Assembly: GCF_013407835.1 (NCBI RefSeq)
Contig: NZ_JACCBI010000001.1
Location: 2,294,001 to 2,358,000, forward strand
Source: Agromyces atrinae
Lineage (GTDB): Bacteria > Actinomycetota > Actinomycetes > Actinomycetales > Microbacteriaceae
DNA length: 64,000 nucleotides
Direction of reading: 5' to 3'
In this document: piece by piece, positions 50,337-59,986 of the stretch
How positions within the stretch are numbered: position 1 is the stretch's first letter
Layout of the letters: every line of letters starts with the position of its first letter
The notes under the pieces: generated by a model
What the model saw: only the letters and a program-made list of their open reading frames with translations
Databases searched by the model: none
Told to the model about the DNA's origin: nothing
Position numbers and translations under genes: made by a program

Positions 50337-51458
50337 TCAGTCCTTGACGGGTACGTCGCGCTCATCGACGCCGTTGTAGACCGAGAGCGGGCGGATGAGG
50401 GCGTTCGCCGCGCGCTGCTCGAGGATGTGCGCCGTCCAGCCCGTGACGCGGCTCGCCACGAAGAGCGGCGTGAACATCTCGGTGTCGAAACCCATGAGGT
50501 GGTACGCGGGGCCCGACGGGTAGTCGAGGTTCGGGTAGATGCCCTTGCGACCCACGAAGTCGGCCTCGAGCGCGTCGTAGAGTTCGGCGAGATCGGGACG
50601 CTCGTAGTAGTCGACGAGCGTGTCGAGCGCGGCCTTCATCGTCGGCACGCGCGAGTCGCCGTTCTTGTAGACGCGGTGACCGAAGCCCATGATCTTGCGC
50701 TTCGTCGACAACGCCTCGTCGAGCCAGGGGCCGACGCGGTCGGCCGTGCCGATCTCGTCGAAGACGTGCATGACGGCCTCGTTGGCACCGCCGTGCAGCG
50801 CGCCCTTCAGTGCGCCGATCGCTCCCGTGACCGCCGAGTAGAGGTCGGCGAGCGTCGAGGTGATGACGCGGGCGGTGAACGTCGACGCGTTGAACGAGTG
50901 CTCCGCGTAGAGGATCATCGACACGTCGAAGGCCGAGACGACGGGAAGCTCGGGCACCTCGTCGAAGGTCTGGAAGAGGAAGTTCGCCGAGTAGCCGAGG
51001 TCGTCGCGCGGCTCGACGAAGTGCAGGCCGCGGCGGCGACGCTGATCGTACGAGACGATCGAGGGCAGCTGCGCGAGGAGGCGCAGGGACTTGTCGAGAT
51101 CGGCCTCGCGCGAGTCATCCGCCGTCGTCGGGTCGGAGGCGCCGATGACGCTCACCGCCGTGCGCACGACGTCCATGGGGTGCGCCGTGAGCGGCAGCTC
51201 GTCGATGATGCGCTTGATGTGGTGCTCGAGGCCCCGGTAGGAGCGCTCCTTCTCCTCGAAGGCGGCGAGCTCGGCATCCGTCGGCAGTTCGCCGTTCCAC
51301 AGCAGGAACGCGACCTCTTCGAACGTCGAGTTCGCAGCGAGCTGCTGCACGGGGTAACCCCGGTAGAGCAGCGAGTTCGTCTCGGGATTGACCTTCGAAA
51401 TCGCGGTGTAGTCGACGGGCACGCCCGCGAGCCCCTTGTAGATCTCCTGCTCGCTCAT
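50337..51458 (-). CDS. prpC: 2-methylcitrate synthase / citrate synthase
   Basis: 373 aa. Citrate-synthase-family residues are LLYRGYPVQQLA, the His in LYAEHSFNAST, GALKGALHGGANEAV and FGHRVYKNGDSR. Its length and the prpB/prpD genes nearby favour the methylcitrate cycle, condensing propionyl-CoA with oxaloacetate. ATG 51458 has GAAGGGG upstream, and TAGGCT (51491-51496, minus) is a -10. Hairpin D1 lies just upstream of that promoter, and a foreign-looking gene separates it from prpB. Confidence 0.92.
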   Translation of the reverse strand: MSEQEIYKGLAGVPVDYTAISKVNPETNSLLYRGYPVQQLAANSTFEEVAFLLWNGELPTDAELAAFEEKERSYRGLEHHIKRIIDELPLTAHPMDVVRTAVSVIGASDPTTADDSREADLDKSLRLLAQLPSIVSYDQRRRRGLHFVEPRDDLGYSANFLFQTFDEVPELPVVSAFDVSMILYAEHSFNASTFTARVITSTLADLYSAVTGAIGALKGALHGGANEAVMHVFDEIGTADRVGPWLDEALSTKRKIMGFGHRVYKNGDSRVPTMKAALDTLVDYYERPDLAELYDALEADFVGRKGIYPNLDYPSGPAYHLMGFDTEMFTPLFVASRVTGWTAHILEQRAANALIRPLSVYNGVDERDVPVKD

Positions 51459-51521
51459 GCGTTCCCCTTCGATGCTCGTGGCGTCCGATCAGCCTACTCG
51501 GCGCCGCCCCCGCGCAATTCT

Positions 51522-51581
51522 GCGAGTTGCCACAAATGCCCCGTCCGAGAGGCGCTCAAGGGGGCATTCGCGGCAACTCGC
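51522..51581. repeat. Hairpin element D1
   Basis: GCGAGTTGCC-acaAATGCCCC (51522-51542) pairs with GGGGCATT-cgcGGCAACTCGC (51561-51581), leaving a 3-nt internal mismatch. Its sequence, including GAGGCGCTC in the loop, matches D2 at 52561-52616. It sits between the prpC promoter and the DUF559 gene. Confidence 0.85.
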
Positions 51582-51671
51582 GCGGCCTCCACAGGGTGGA
51601 GCGGCGCGGCAGCTTTCCCCAGCGCCGGCCGATGCGGTGAGCTTTCGCGGGGCGCCCGCGAGCATGAGCGG

Positions 51672-52559
51672 ATGACTCGACGCAACGACCTGCCTGAAGA
51701 GCTCACCGCCCGACCGTTCCGCGTCGAAGAAGCCCGCGCGCTCGGTCTCTCTCGCAAGAGACTCCAGGCCAGTGACCTCGCGAGCCCGTTCTGGGGCGTA
51801 CGGCGTGAGGCGGCGCCCGATCTCGATTACGCCGCTCGATGCAGCGACCTCATTGCGGCACTCGATCGACCGGCGATTCTCAGTGGAGTCAGTGCGGCGA
51901 GGCTGCACGGTCTCCCACTGCCCCGCCGGTGTGACGACGTCGGGTTCGAGGTCGCCGTGCGCCCTCCGGCGCGCGCTGTACGCCGGCCCGGAGTCACCGG
52001 GCGGCGGCTCGCCATCGCCGACATCGACGTCATGACTCACGGTTCGCTCGTGCTGACGACTCCCGCCCGCACGTGGTGCGATCTCGCCACTCGGCTGACG
52101 TTTCACGAACTCGTCGCCGTCGGCGATGAAGTGACTCGCCGAGCCGGCGACGCGGCTGGCGAATCGCTCCGTGCCGTACTCAGCCGATTGGTCTCACCCC
52201 GTCACTCGACGAAGCTTCGCCTCGCACTCGACTTCGTCGATCCGCGCGCCGAGTCGCCGAAGGAGAGCGAGCTCAGGATGATCCTGCACGAGGCGGGCTT
52301 ACCGACCCCCGAAGTGAATCCGTCGATCTACGATGGCACTCGGTTCGTGGCGCGCGTGGATCTGCTGTTCCGCGATGAGCGTGTCGTCGTCGAGTATCAG
52401 GGCGACCAGCACCGCACCGACCGGACTCAATGGAGGCGTGACATCACGCGCCGGGCCGAGCTCGAGTCGCTCGGCTACACGGTTATCGAGGTCACTCAGG
52501 CCGACCTTATCCGGCCCTCCGCGCTCATCACCCGCATCCGCCGGGTCCTCGCCTCATGA
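51672..52559 (+). CDS. DUF559/PD-(D/E)XK nuclease-like protein with AbiEi-like N-terminus
   Basis: 295 aa. The C-terminal 100 residues have the DUF559/Vsr-like nuclease pattern: Glu in KESELRMILHEAGLP, Asp in ARVDLLFRDERVVVEYQGDQH (the D...ExQ core) and GYTVIEVTQADL. The N-terminal part resembles AbiEi-type wHTH/antitoxin proteins (LGLSRKRLQASDL, ILSGVSAARLHGLPLP). Such proteins are frequent accessory genes in actinomycetes, function mostly unknown. ATG 51672 is the working start. It is on the opposite strand inside the prp cluster and bracketed by D1 and D2. GC looks slightly lower than the neighbours by eye. Confidence 0.78.
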   Translation: MTRRNDLPEELTARPFRVEEARALGLSRKRLQASDLASPFWGVRREAAPDLDYAARCSDLIAALDRPAILSGVSAARLHGLPLPRRCDDVGFEVAVRPPARAVRRPGVTGRRLAIADIDVMTHGSLVLTTPARTWCDLATRLTFHELVAVGDEVTRRAGDAAGESLRAVLSRLVSPRHSTKLRLALDFVDPRAESPKESELRMILHEAGLPTPEVNPSIYDGTRFVARVDLLFRDERVVVEYQGDQHRTDRTQWRRDITRRAELESLGYTVIEVTQADLIRPSALITRIRRVLAS

Positions 52560-52560
52560 C

Positions 52561-52616
52561 GAGTTGCCACGATTGCCCCGTGCGAGGCGCTCTGCACGGG
52601 GCAATCGTGGCAACTC
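52561..52616. repeat. Perfect 23-bp hairpin element D2
   Basis: Bases 52561-52583 (starting GAGTTGCCACGATTGC) are the exact reverse complement of 52594-52616, with a 10-nt loop GAGGCGCTCT. It begins 2 nt after the DUF559 stop and ends 10 nt before the prpB stop. It is a second copy of D1 in the same orientation. Confidence 0.9.
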
Positions 52617-52626
52617 GCAGAAATAA

Positions 52627-53526
52627 TCAGCGCTCGACGGTGAAGGTGAAGACGGAGTCGTCGAAGCGGCCGTAGCCCTCGTAGTCGATGAGGTCGTAGA
52701 GGTCGGCGCGGTGCTGCATCTGATCGAGCAGGCCCGTGAGGCGGCCGGCGTTCTCGAGCTCGTCGAGGCCGCGCGAGGCGGCGCCCATCGCGAGGCGCAG
52801 GAGTGAGACGGGCCAGATCACGAGGTTCATGCCCACGTCGGCGAGCTGCTGCACGGTGAACAGCTCGCTCTTGCCGAACTCGGTCATGTTGGCGAGCAGC
52901 GGCACGTCGACCGCGGCGCGGATCGCCGCGAACTCGTCAAGCGAGGCCATCGCTTCGGGGAAGATCGCGTCGGCACCGGCATCCACGAGCTTCTTCGCGC
53001 GGTCGACGGCGGCCGCGAGACCATCGACGGCACGGATGTCGGTGCGCGCCATGATCAGGAAGTTGGGGTCGCGGCGCGCATCGACGGCCGCACGCACGCG
53101 CTGGAGCGCCGTGTTCTCGTCGACGACCTGCTTGCCGTCGAGGTGACCGCAGCGCTTGGGGTTGACCTGGTCCTCGATGTGGAGGCCCGCGAGTCCGGCA
53201 TCCTCCATCTCCTGCACGGTGCGCGCGACGTTCATCGCCTCGCCGAAGCCCGTGTCGGCGTCGACGATCGCGGGCAGATCGGTCATGCGCGCGATCTGCT
53301 TGGCGCGAGTCGCGACCTCGGTGAGCGTCGTGAGTCCGATGTCGGGGAGGCCGAGGTCGGCCGAGAGCACGGCGCCCGAGATGTAGACGCCGTCGAAGCC
53401 CTTCTGCTCGATGAGGCGTGCCGAGAGCGGGTTGAACGCGCCCGGGAAGCGCTGCAGCTCACCGCTCGCGAGCGCCGCCCGGAAGTCGGCGCGCTTGTCG
53501 GCCGGCCTCTTCTGCGAGTACAGCAT
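52627..53526 (-). CDS. prpB: Methylisocitrate lyase
   Basis: 299 aa of the isocitrate lyase/PEP mutase superfamily. It has FPGAFNPLSARLIEQKGFDGVYISGAVLSA, IVDADTGFGEAMNVARTV, LHIEDQVNPKRCGHLDGK (the KRCGH active-site loop) and ARTDIRAVDG, seen in pieces. It cleaves 2-methylisocitrate to pyruvate and succinate. ATG 53526 overlaps the prpD stop (TGATG). Confidence 0.95.
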   Translation of the reverse strand: MLYSQKRPADKRADFRAALASGELQRFPGAFNPLSARLIEQKGFDGVYISGAVLSADLGLPDIGLTTLTEVATRAKQIARMTDLPAIVDADTGFGEAMNVARTVQEMEDAGLAGLHIEDQVNPKRCGHLDGKQVVDENTALQRVRAAVDARRDPNFLIMARTDIRAVDGLAAAVDRAKKLVDAGADAIFPEAMASLDEFAAIRAAVDVPLLANMTEFGKSELFTVQQLADVGMNLVIWPVSLLRLAMGAASRGLDELENAGRLTGLLDQMQHRADLYDLIDYEGYGRFDDSVFTFTVER

Positions 53527-55064
53527 CAGAACAGTCCCTTCGGGGTCTCGACCGAGGTCAGTACGCCCGGTGCGGCGACGAACGTGAGGCCGCCGAGCTC
53601 GTGCGGGGCGAGGTCGGGCAGACGCTCCGCGACCGAGAGGAAGCGCTCGATCTCGGCAGGCTCGAGCACGGGGCCGGCGAGCGTGCGGAACTTCTGCACG
53701 TAGTCGGCGCGGGCGAACGGTCGGGCACCGAGCGGATGCGCATCGGCGACGGCGATCTCGTCGACGATCTCGCCGCCGTCGGCGAGGGTGATGACGACAC
53801 GTCCGCCGAAGGCCTTCTCGCTGATGTCGAGCGAGTGGTAGCGGCGCGTCCACTCCTCGTCCTCACGCGTCGTGACCTTGTTCCACAGGGCGACGGTGTC
53901 GGGGCGGTTGGCGCGCTCGGGGGTGTACGAGTCGACGTGGTGCCACGAGCCGTCCTGCAGTGCGACGGTGAAGATGTACGGGATCGAGTGATCGAGCGTC
54001 TCGCGGCTCGCGCTCGGGTCGTACTTCTGCGGGTCGTTCGCGCCCGAGCCGATGACGTAGTGCGTGTGGTGCGACGTGTGAAGCACGATCGACTCGATGC
54101 GGTCGGGGTCGTCGAGGATGAGCGGGTACGCCTCGTGCAGGCGCCGCGCGAGGTCGATCCAGGCCTGCGCCTGGTACTCCGCCGAGTGCTCCTTCGTGTA
54201 CGAGTCGAGGATGGCGCGCTTGGCCTCACCGGCATCCGGAACCGGCACCTCGTACGAGCCGTCGGGGCCGTCGAGCAGCCACGCGATCACTCCGTCTTCG
54301 CCCTCGTAGATAGGGACGGGGCTCGTCTGCCCGCGCATCGCGCGGTCGACGGCCTCGACCGCCATCTTGCCGGCGAAGGCCGGGGCGTGCGCCTTCCACG
54401 TCGAGATCTCGCCCTTCCGCGACTGGCGCGTGGCGGTCGTCGTGTGGAGGCCCTGGCCGATGGCCTGGAAGATCGTCTCGGTGTCGAGTCCGAGCAGGGT
54501 TCCGATGCCGGCCGCGGCGCTGGGGCCGAGGTGCGCGACGTGGTCGATCTTGTGCTTGTGCAGTGAGATGCCCTTGACGAGGTCGATCTGCACTTCGTAT
54601 CCGGTCGCGATTCCGCGGACGACATCGCGGCCGGTGAGGCCCCGAACGGATGCCAGGTGCTGGGCGACAGCGAGGATCGGGGGGATGTTGTCGCCGGGGT
54701 GCGAGTACTCGGCGGCGAGGAACGTGTCGTGGTAGTCGAGCTCGCGCACGGCCACGCCGTTCGCCCAGGCGGCCCACTCGGGCGAGGTGCGCCGAGCCGA
54801 GTCGACGCCGAACACGGTCGCGCCTTCGCCGCCGATCGAGACGGGGTGGCTGAGCGCCTGCCCGCGGGCCGAGACGATCGGGCCGCGCACGAGCGAGGCT
54901 GCGGCGACCGCCGCGTTGTCGATGACGCGGTTGACGATCATCTCGGTGACATCGGCGTCGACCTCGACGGGATCGGTCGCGACCTCGGCGAGCTTCCAGG
55001 CGAGCTGGCCCTCGCGGGCGAGGTTCTCGTCGCTGCGGTGGGTGCGTACGCGGTGCTGGTGCAT
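53526..55064 (-). CDS. prpD: 2-methylcitrate dehydratase, MmgE/PrpD
   Basis: 512 aa. The MmgE/PrpD pattern includes [38 protein letters not shown] and [19 protein letters not shown]. It dehydrates 2-methylcitrate in propionate breakdown. ATG 55064 has AAAGGAA upstream. It starts the prpD-prpB unit; prpC is now separated. Confidence 0.94.
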   Translation of the reverse strand: MHQHRVRTHRSDENLAREGQLAWKLAEVATDPVEVDADVTEMIVNRVIDNAAVAAASLVRGPIVSARGQALSHPVSIGGEGATVFGVDSARRTSPEWAAWANGVAVRELDYHDTFLAAEYSHPGDNIPPILAVAQHLASVRGLTGRDVVRGIATGYEVQIDLVKGISLHKHKIDHVAHLGPSAAAGIGTLLGLDTETIFQAIGQGLHTTTATRQSRKGEISTWKAHAPAFAGKMAVEAVDRAMRGQTSPVPIYEGEDGVIAWLLDGPDGSYEVPVPDAGEAKRAILDSYTKEHSAEYQAQAWIDLARRLHEAYPLILDDPDRIESIVLHTSHHTHYVIGSGANDPQKYDPSASRETLDHSIPYIFTVALQDGSWHHVDSYTPERANRPDTVALWNKVTTREDEEWTRRYHSLDISEKAFGGRVVITLADGGEIVDEIAVADAHPLGARPFARADYVQKFRTLAGPVLEPAEIERFLSVAERLPDLAPHELGGLTFVAAPGVLTSVETPKGLF

Positions 55065-55094
55065 GGGTGTTTCCTTTCGGGCGCCTGGTTCAGG

Positions 55095-56135
55095 CTACGG
55101 CCAGAGTGCCGTGGGTACGTCGTGGTGGAGTGCGGAGTCTGCGGTGGTCGGCGCGACCTCGGCGAGGGTCGCCGGGTTCCAGCGCGGGGTGCGGTCCTTA
55201 TCGATGACCTGAGCGCGGATGCCCTCGGTGAGGTCGGGCTGCTCGAAGAACCACGTCACGAGGCGCAGTTCCTGTTCGAGCGCCGCGCGCAGGTCGGGCA
55301 GTTCGCGCGCGGCACGCACCGACGCGAGGGAGACGACGAGTGCCGTCGGCGAGTTCTTCTCGATCTCGGCGAGGGCGGCGAGCGCGGCCTCGGTTCCGAG
55401 CGCGCGCAGCCGGTCGAGGATGTCGGCGACGGTGTCACCCGAGAAGGCCTCGTCGATCCACGAACGGTTCGCTTCGAGTTCCGACGGGCCCGGGGTGTCG
55501 TCGAAGAGCAGCACGATCTCGGACGGCGAACCCGGGTCGGCGCGTTCGGCCAGCGCGCGACGGAGGTGCGGCAGCCGGTCGCTCTCGAGGAAGTAGTCGG
55601 CGAAGCCCGCGTAGATGGCGTCGGCGCCGGTCATGGTCGACGAGGTGAGCGCGAGGAACTCTCCGATGCGACCGGGTGCGCGACCGAGCAACCACGAGCC
55701 GCCGACATCCGGGGTGAATCCGATGCGGGTCTCGGGCATCGCGACGCGCGAGCGCTCCGTGACGATGCGGATCGACGCGTGCCCCGCGAGACCGACCCCG
55801 CCGCCCATGGTCACGCCGTCCATGAGCGCGACGACGGGCTTCGGGAACTCGTGGATCGCGGCATCCAGCCGGTACTCCTCTTCGAAGAAGTGCACCGCCT
55901 CGCCGCCCTGACCCGTCGAGACGAGGCCGTAGAGGTTGCGGATGTCGCCGCCCGCGCAGAACCCGCGGTCGCCCGCGCCGTCGAGCACGACGAGCGCGAC
56001 CTCGGCGTCGGAGCGCCAGTCGTCGAGAGAAGCGGTGAGCTCGCGCACCATGTCGAGCGTGAGCGCGTTGAGCGCATCGGGCCGATCGAGGGTGAGATGC
56101 CCGACTCCGTCGGACACGCTCGCGAGAACACTCAT
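55095..56135 (-). CDS. 3-hydroxyisobutyryl-CoA hydrolase / enoyl-CoA hydratase family
   Basis: 346 aa crotonase-fold enzyme. The pattern FCAGGDIRNLYGL, PVVALMDGVTMGGGVGLAGHASIRIVTE (in pieces), MPETRIGFTPDVGGSWLLGR and the long C-terminal region fit 3-hydroxyisobutyryl-CoA hydrolases of valine catabolism, a propionyl-CoA source that suits the downstream prp genes. ATG 56135 lies 6 nt after TACCGT on the minus strand, probably leaderless. Confidence 0.88.
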   Translation of the reverse strand: MSVLASVSDGVGHLTLDRPDALNALTLDMVRELTASLDDWRSDAEVALVVLDGAGDRGFCAGGDIRNLYGLVSTGQGGEAVHFFEEEYRLDAAIHEFPKPVVALMDGVTMGGGVGLAGHASIRIVTERSRVAMPETRIGFTPDVGGSWLLGRAPGRIGEFLALTSSTMTGADAIYAGFADYFLESDRLPHLRRALAERADPGSPSEIVLLFDDTPGPSELEANRSWIDEAFSGDTVADILDRLRALGTEAALAALAEIEKNSPTALVVSLASVRAARELPDLRAALEQELRLVTWFFEQPDLTEGIRAQVIDKDRTPRWNPATLAEVAPTTADSALHHDVPTALWP

Positions 56136-56171
56136 CCCCTCACGGTATCGCGGCAGGGATACGATCACGGC

Positions 56172-56804
56172 ATGGTCCCCGTCGAGAACCTGATCGGTTT
56201 CATCGTGGCATCCGCTGTGCTCGTCGTCATGCCGGGGCCGAGCGTGCTCTTCGTCATCGGCCGCACCCTCGCCCTGGGTCGCACGGGCGGACTGCTGAGC
56301 GTGCTCGGCAACGCCCTCGGCATGCTGCCGCTCGTCGCCGCCGTCGCGCTCGGTGTCGGTGCGCTCGTCGCGCAGTCGGTCGTCCTCTTCACCATCGTGA
56401 AGATCGCCGGTGCGCTCTACCTCGTCTGGCTCGGCGTGCAGGCGATCAGGCACCGACGGGATGCCGCGGCGACGAGTGACGTCGCACCGCGATCGCCGTG
56501 GCGGCTGCTCGCCGAGGGCTTCGTCGTGGGTGTCACGAACCCGAAGACGATCGCGTTCTTCGTCGCCGTGCTTCCGCAGTTCGTGTCGTTCCCGGCGGGG
56601 GCGATCCCTCTGCAGCTCGCCGAGCTCGGCGTCGCCTTCATCGTGCTCGCCCTCGCGTTCGACAGCGTCTGGGTGTTCGCGGCGGGCGCGGCCCGGTCGT
56701 GGTTCGGCCGCTCGCCGAAGCGCATCGAGCACCTGTCGGCCGCGGGCGGCGTCATGATGATCGGCCTCGGCGGCGTGCTCGCCGTCAGCGGCAACAAGCA
56801 CTGA
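56172..56804 (+). CDS. LysE/RhtB family amino-acid exporter
   Basis: 210 aa with about six helices. Family pattern VVMPGPSVLFVIGRTLALGRTGGLLSVLGN near the start, and GFVVGVTNPKTIAFFVAVLPQF in the middle. Members export amino acids such as lysine, threonine or homoserine. ATG 56172 lies 6 nt after TACGAT, probably leaderless, divergent from the hydrolase. Confidence 0.9.
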   Translation: MVPVENLIGFIVASAVLVVMPGPSVLFVIGRTLALGRTGGLLSVLGNALGMLPLVAAVALGVGALVAQSVVLFTIVKIAGALYLVWLGVQAIRHRRDAAATSDVAPRSPWRLLAEGFVVGVTNPKTIAFFVAVLPQFVSFPAGAIPLQLAELGVAFIVLALAFDSVWVFAAGAARSWFGRSPKRIEHLSAAGGVMMIGLGGVLAVSGNKH

Positions 56805-56822
56805 GCGGCGGCCGCGCCCCTT

Positions 56823-56890
56823 GAGAGTCGCCGTTCGTGTCGAGAATCGCCGGTCTACCGGGTCGACTCGACGCAAACGGCGATTCTCGG
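56823..56890. repeat. Hairpin element C2
   Basis: GAGAATCGCCG (56842-56852) and CGGCGATTCTC (56878-56888) form the stem. The 30-bp left part (56823-56852) matches C1 at 28557-28586 with one difference. It lies between the convergent LysE gene and the 229-aa gene. Confidence 0.85.
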
Positions 56891-56904
56891 CGGCGGGACA
56901 TGTG

Positions 56905-57594
56905 TCAGTCGGGTAGGCGCGGCTCTGCGTCGGCGAGCGAGGCGATCGCGACCTCGTCGCCTCCCGCGGCGGCTTTCCATCTCCACTCGGATGCCTCGTC
57001 GTCGCGCCCCTCGGCAAGCAAGTCGAGTGACAGGTTCCATGCCGCATGCGCATCGCCGAGCTCATACGCTCGGCGATAGACCAGCTCGGCTCCAGCGAGG
57101 TCACCGCAGCGCGACAGGATGTTCGCATACGGAAGCATGCACATGAGCTCTTCTGCTTCCGCTCCCTCTCTCAATACGCGCGTGCCCTCGTCGACGCGAC
57201 CCGTCACCCGGAGGAGGTTGCCGAGATCGGCCCACGCCGAGCCGTAGTGGTACATGCCCTCGCGCAACTGCGACTCGGCCTCCACCTCGGCGAAGTGCTG
57301 CCACCGCCAACACCCGACGGTGCCGACGGCCGCGAGTCGCTCGTCACCGTCGAGCACATCGATCGCCGCCGTCATCGACGCGATCGCCGATCTCATGTCG
57401 CCGAGCTCGCTGTGCACCCAGGCCGCTTCGGTCAGTCCGATCGGGTAGCCGAGCGCCCACACCTCGGCACAGACGATGAGCGCCTCATCGAGCGCGCCGT
57501 CGGCGACGAGGGCCTCGATGTAGCGCAGGCCCGTCTGCCCGCTCGGCAGTGAGACCCACGCCGCGCGGAAGGCGTCGAGGTCGTCATCCGTCAC
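56905..57594 (-). CDS. TPR/Sel1-like repeat protein, 229 aa
   Basis: Helical repeats of about 35 residues are seen (ALDEALIVCAEVWALGYPIGLTEAAWVHSELGDMRSAI in pieces; YGSAWADLGNLLRVTGRVDEGTRVL; LAGAELVYRRAYELGDAHAAW). It resembles tetratricopeptide or Sel1-type scaffolds; no catalytic domain or signal peptide. GTG 57594 lies 6 nt after TAGGGT on the minus strand, so it is probably leaderless. Partners are unknown. Confidence 0.75.
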   Translation of the reverse strand: MTDDDLDAFRAAWVSLPSGQTGLRYIEALVADGALDEALIVCAEVWALGYPIGLTEAAWVHSELGDMRSAIASMTAAIDVLDGDERLAAVGTVGCWRWQHFAEVEAESQLREGMYHYGSAWADLGNLLRVTGRVDEGTRVLREGAEAEELMCMLPYANILSRCGDLAGAELVYRRAYELGDAHAAWNLSLDLLAEGRDDEASEWRWKAAAGGDEVAIASLADAEPRLPD

Positions 57595-57654
57595 CCCCGC
57601 ACCCTACCGCCGCCCGTGATCTCGGCACGGGGCGCGCACGTCTAAGATTCTCGG

Positions 57655-58551
57655 GTGCCCGTCGCGAAAGTCCTGCTGTACTACGTCTTCACGCCGCTCG
57701 CCGACCCCGAGGCCGTGCGCGTGTGGCAGCGCGACCTGTGCGAGGGTCTGGGGCTGCGCGGGCGCATCCTGATCTCGGAGCACGGCATCAACGGCACGGT
57801 CGGCGGCGAGCTCGGCGCGCTCAAGCGCTACGTCCGCAAGTTCCACTCGTACGGGCCGTTCGCGGGCGTCGAGATGAAGTGGAGCGAAGGCCGCGGGCTC
57901 GATGACGACGGCGCGAGCCTCGACTTCCCGAAGCTCAGCGTCAAGGTGCGCGACGAGATCGTGAGCTTCGGCGCCCCGGGCGAGCTGCAGGTCGACTCGA
58001 GCGGTGTCATCGGCGGCGGCATCAAGCTCTCCCCCGACGAACTCCACGGTCTGCTCGCCGAACGCGACGACGTCGTCTTCTTCGACGGCCGCAACCGCAT
58101 CGAGGCCGAGATCGGACGCTTCGACGGCGCCGTCGTGCCCGATGTCGCGACGACGCGCGAGTTCATCGACGAACTCGAATCGGGCCGCTACGACCACCTC
58201 AAGGACAAGCCCGTCGTCACGTACTGCACGGGCGGCATCCGTTGCGAGGTGCTCTCGGGCCTCATGAAGGCGCGCGGTTTCGACGAGGTCTACCAGCTCG
58301 ACGGCGGCATCGTGCGCTACGGCGAGCGCTTCGGCGACTCCGGCCACTGGAACGGCTCGCTCTACGTCTTCGACAAGCGCGGCTCGATCGACTTCAGCGC
58401 GAACCCGGCCGTGATCGGGCACTGCCACCGCTGCGGAGAGGCGACGAAACGCATCGAGAACTGCGCGGATGCCTCGTGCCGCGAACTGCTCGTCGTCTGC
58501 GACGCGTGCCAGGAGCGCGAGCCCGCGCACTGCGCCGAGCACTCCGCCTAG
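57655..58551 (+). CDS. trhO: tRNA uridine-34 hydroxylase (rhodanese family)
   Basis: 298 aa. The N-terminal YceA domain ([19 protein letters not shown]) is followed by a rhodanese domain with catalytic Cys in [11 protein letters not shown] and a C-terminal Cys cluster (CHRCG, NCADASC, CDACQ). TrhO makes 5-hydroxyuridine at the tRNA wobble position. GTG 57655 lies 6 nt after TAAGAT, probably leaderless. The stop overlaps the convergent gene by 4 nt. Confidence 0.93.
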   Translation: MPVAKVLLYYVFTPLADPEAVRVWQRDLCEGLGLRGRILISEHGINGTVGGELGALKRYVRKFHSYGPFAGVEMKWSEGRGLDDDGASLDFPKLSVKVRDEIVSFGAPGELQVDSSGVIGGGIKLSPDELHGLLAERDDVVFFDGRNRIEAEIGRFDGAVVPDVATTREFIDELESGRYDHLKDKPVVTYCTGGIRCEVLSGLMKARGFDEVYQLDGGIVRYGERFGDSGHWNGSLYVFDKRGSIDFSANPAVIGHCHRCGEATKRIENCADASCRELLVVCDACQEREPAHCAEHSA

Positions 58552-59093
58552 GCGACCGACCCCCGAGCCCGGCGCTCGCGCGGCCTGCGCGCGTACGCCC
58601 GGGCTCCCTGGCTCGACAGCGCGAGCAGCACGAGGATGTCGAGGGCGAGCGTCACGAGTGTGGTGTGAACCGTGATCTCCTGCCCGCCGAGCCACCAGCC
58701 GACGAACGAACCGATGATGCTGAGCGTCGCGAACACCATCACGACGACGCGCGCCCAGTTCACGCCGCGGAAGACGAGCAGGGCGAAGAGCAGTTCGATC
58801 ACGAGCACGATGCCGCCGACGATCAAGACGGTGTTGAGGATGCCGCTCGAGATCGCTTCCTTCACGTCGTTGCCGAGCGCCTGGAAGTCGGGCTCGTCGC
58901 CGAGGCCGAGGTCGTCGAGCAGCACATCGTTCCACGAGAAGGTCAGGGCGAGCAGCCACCACACTCCCGCGAGCACGCGCAGCACGACGAGCACGGCGCC
59001 CATCGTCGTCGCCGCGGGTCGCCGCAGCACGGGCTGGGTGATCGGCCGCGCGAGGTCGGCGGGTGATTCGAAGGCGCGTCGCTTGTCACTCAC
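58548..59093 (-). CDS. Membrane protein, 181 aa, unknown function
   Basis: Four hydrophobic segments at about residues 31-53 ([20 protein letters not shown]), 85-108, 112-130 and 138-158. I do not recognise a family. GTG 59093 overlaps the stop of the upstream gene by GTGA, so the two are co-expressed. Confidence 0.75.
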   Translation of the reverse strand: MSDKRRAFESPADLARPITQPVLRRPAATTMGAVLVVLRVLAGVWWLLALTFSWNDVLLDDLGLGDEPDFQALGNDVKEAISSGILNTVLIVGGIVLVIELLFALLVFRGVNWARVVVMVFATLSIIGSFVGWWLGGQEITVHTTLVTLALDILVLLALSSQGARAYARRPRERRARGSVA

Positions 59094-59950
59094 GAGGCAT
59101 CCGCCCCCTCGACGGACGCGGCCGAAGCCGCCGGTGTCGCGACGCCCGTGACATCCACGATGGGAAGGTCGCCGTCGGTGCGGATCGAGTCGCCGCCGCC
59201 GTTCCGCGAGTGATAGCCCGTCGAGAAGTCGCGGATGACGTCGACCGAGATCGCCGGGTTCGCACTCTGAAGAGTCTGCACGATGTGGTCGCGTTCGACG
59301 TCGGTGTCGGCGTCGATCTTGTGCGTGATCTGCAGAGTGAAGACCGAGAAGCCGACGGCCCGGTCGAAGGTGCCCGCGGCGAGCCACTCGACGCGATGGC
59401 CACCGGGCAGGAGCCATCCGTCGGGGCACCGCCAGAAGCGCACGTGGTGGCGCTTCGCGGGATTGCCGGCGACCTCCTGCTGGTACGCGAAGTCCTGCTG
59501 CCTGCCGAAGAGGAAGAGGGGGCTCACCGGCGCCTCGTTGTAGCTCTTCCGCGTGATGGTCGACGTGACGATGCGCCAGCTCGACGCGAAGGTGACGTCG
59601 TCGGCGCGCGTCCACCCGGCCGTGTCGAGCGCCGCATGCAGGTCGGCTTCGCTTCCGAGCAGGGCGAGGTTGACGGGGTCGCCGAGCAGACCGTCGCTCG
59701 TGCGGGCGCGCCCGATGAAGTAATCGGGAACGTAGATGGTCGTCAGGATGCGGTGCAGCCGCGGCAGCACGAGGTACGCGAGCAACACCCAGAACGCGAC
59801 GAAGACGAGCACGCCCCACCAGCCGAACTGGAACGACTCGGTGAGCACGAGGTAAGCGAGCCAGATGGCCGCGAGACCCGCGAAGACGAAGAAGAATCCG
59901 TCGGCGAGCGCGGTGAACGAGTAGCGCCGTGACCGCGTCCCCTCCGACAT
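59090..59950 (-). CDS. LssY C-terminal domain-like membrane protein
   Basis: 286 aa. Two N-terminal helices (about 14-66) precede a soluble domain with DPVNLALLGSEADLHAALDTAGWTRADDVTF and RHHVRFWRCPD, the pattern of LssY C-terminal domain proteins, whose function is not established. ATG 59950 lies 6 nt after TACGCT on the minus strand, so it is probably leaderless. Confidence 0.8.
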   Translation of the reverse strand: MSEGTRSRRYSFTALADGFFFVFAGLAAIWLAYLVLTESFQFGWWGVLVFVAFWVLLAYLVLPRLHRILTTIYVPDYFIGRARTSDGLLGDPVNLALLGSEADLHAALDTAGWTRADDVTFASSWRIVTSTITRKSYNEAPVSPLFLFGRQQDFAYQQEVAGNPAKRHHVRFWRCPDGWLLPGGHRVEWLAAGTFDRAVGFSVFTLQITHKIDADTDVERDHIVQTLQSANPAISVDVIRDFSTGYHSRNGGGDSIRTDGDLPIVDVTGVATPAASAASVEGADAS

Positions 59951-59986
59951 GACCCCAGCGTAGCGATGCACCCCTATGCTGACGCC

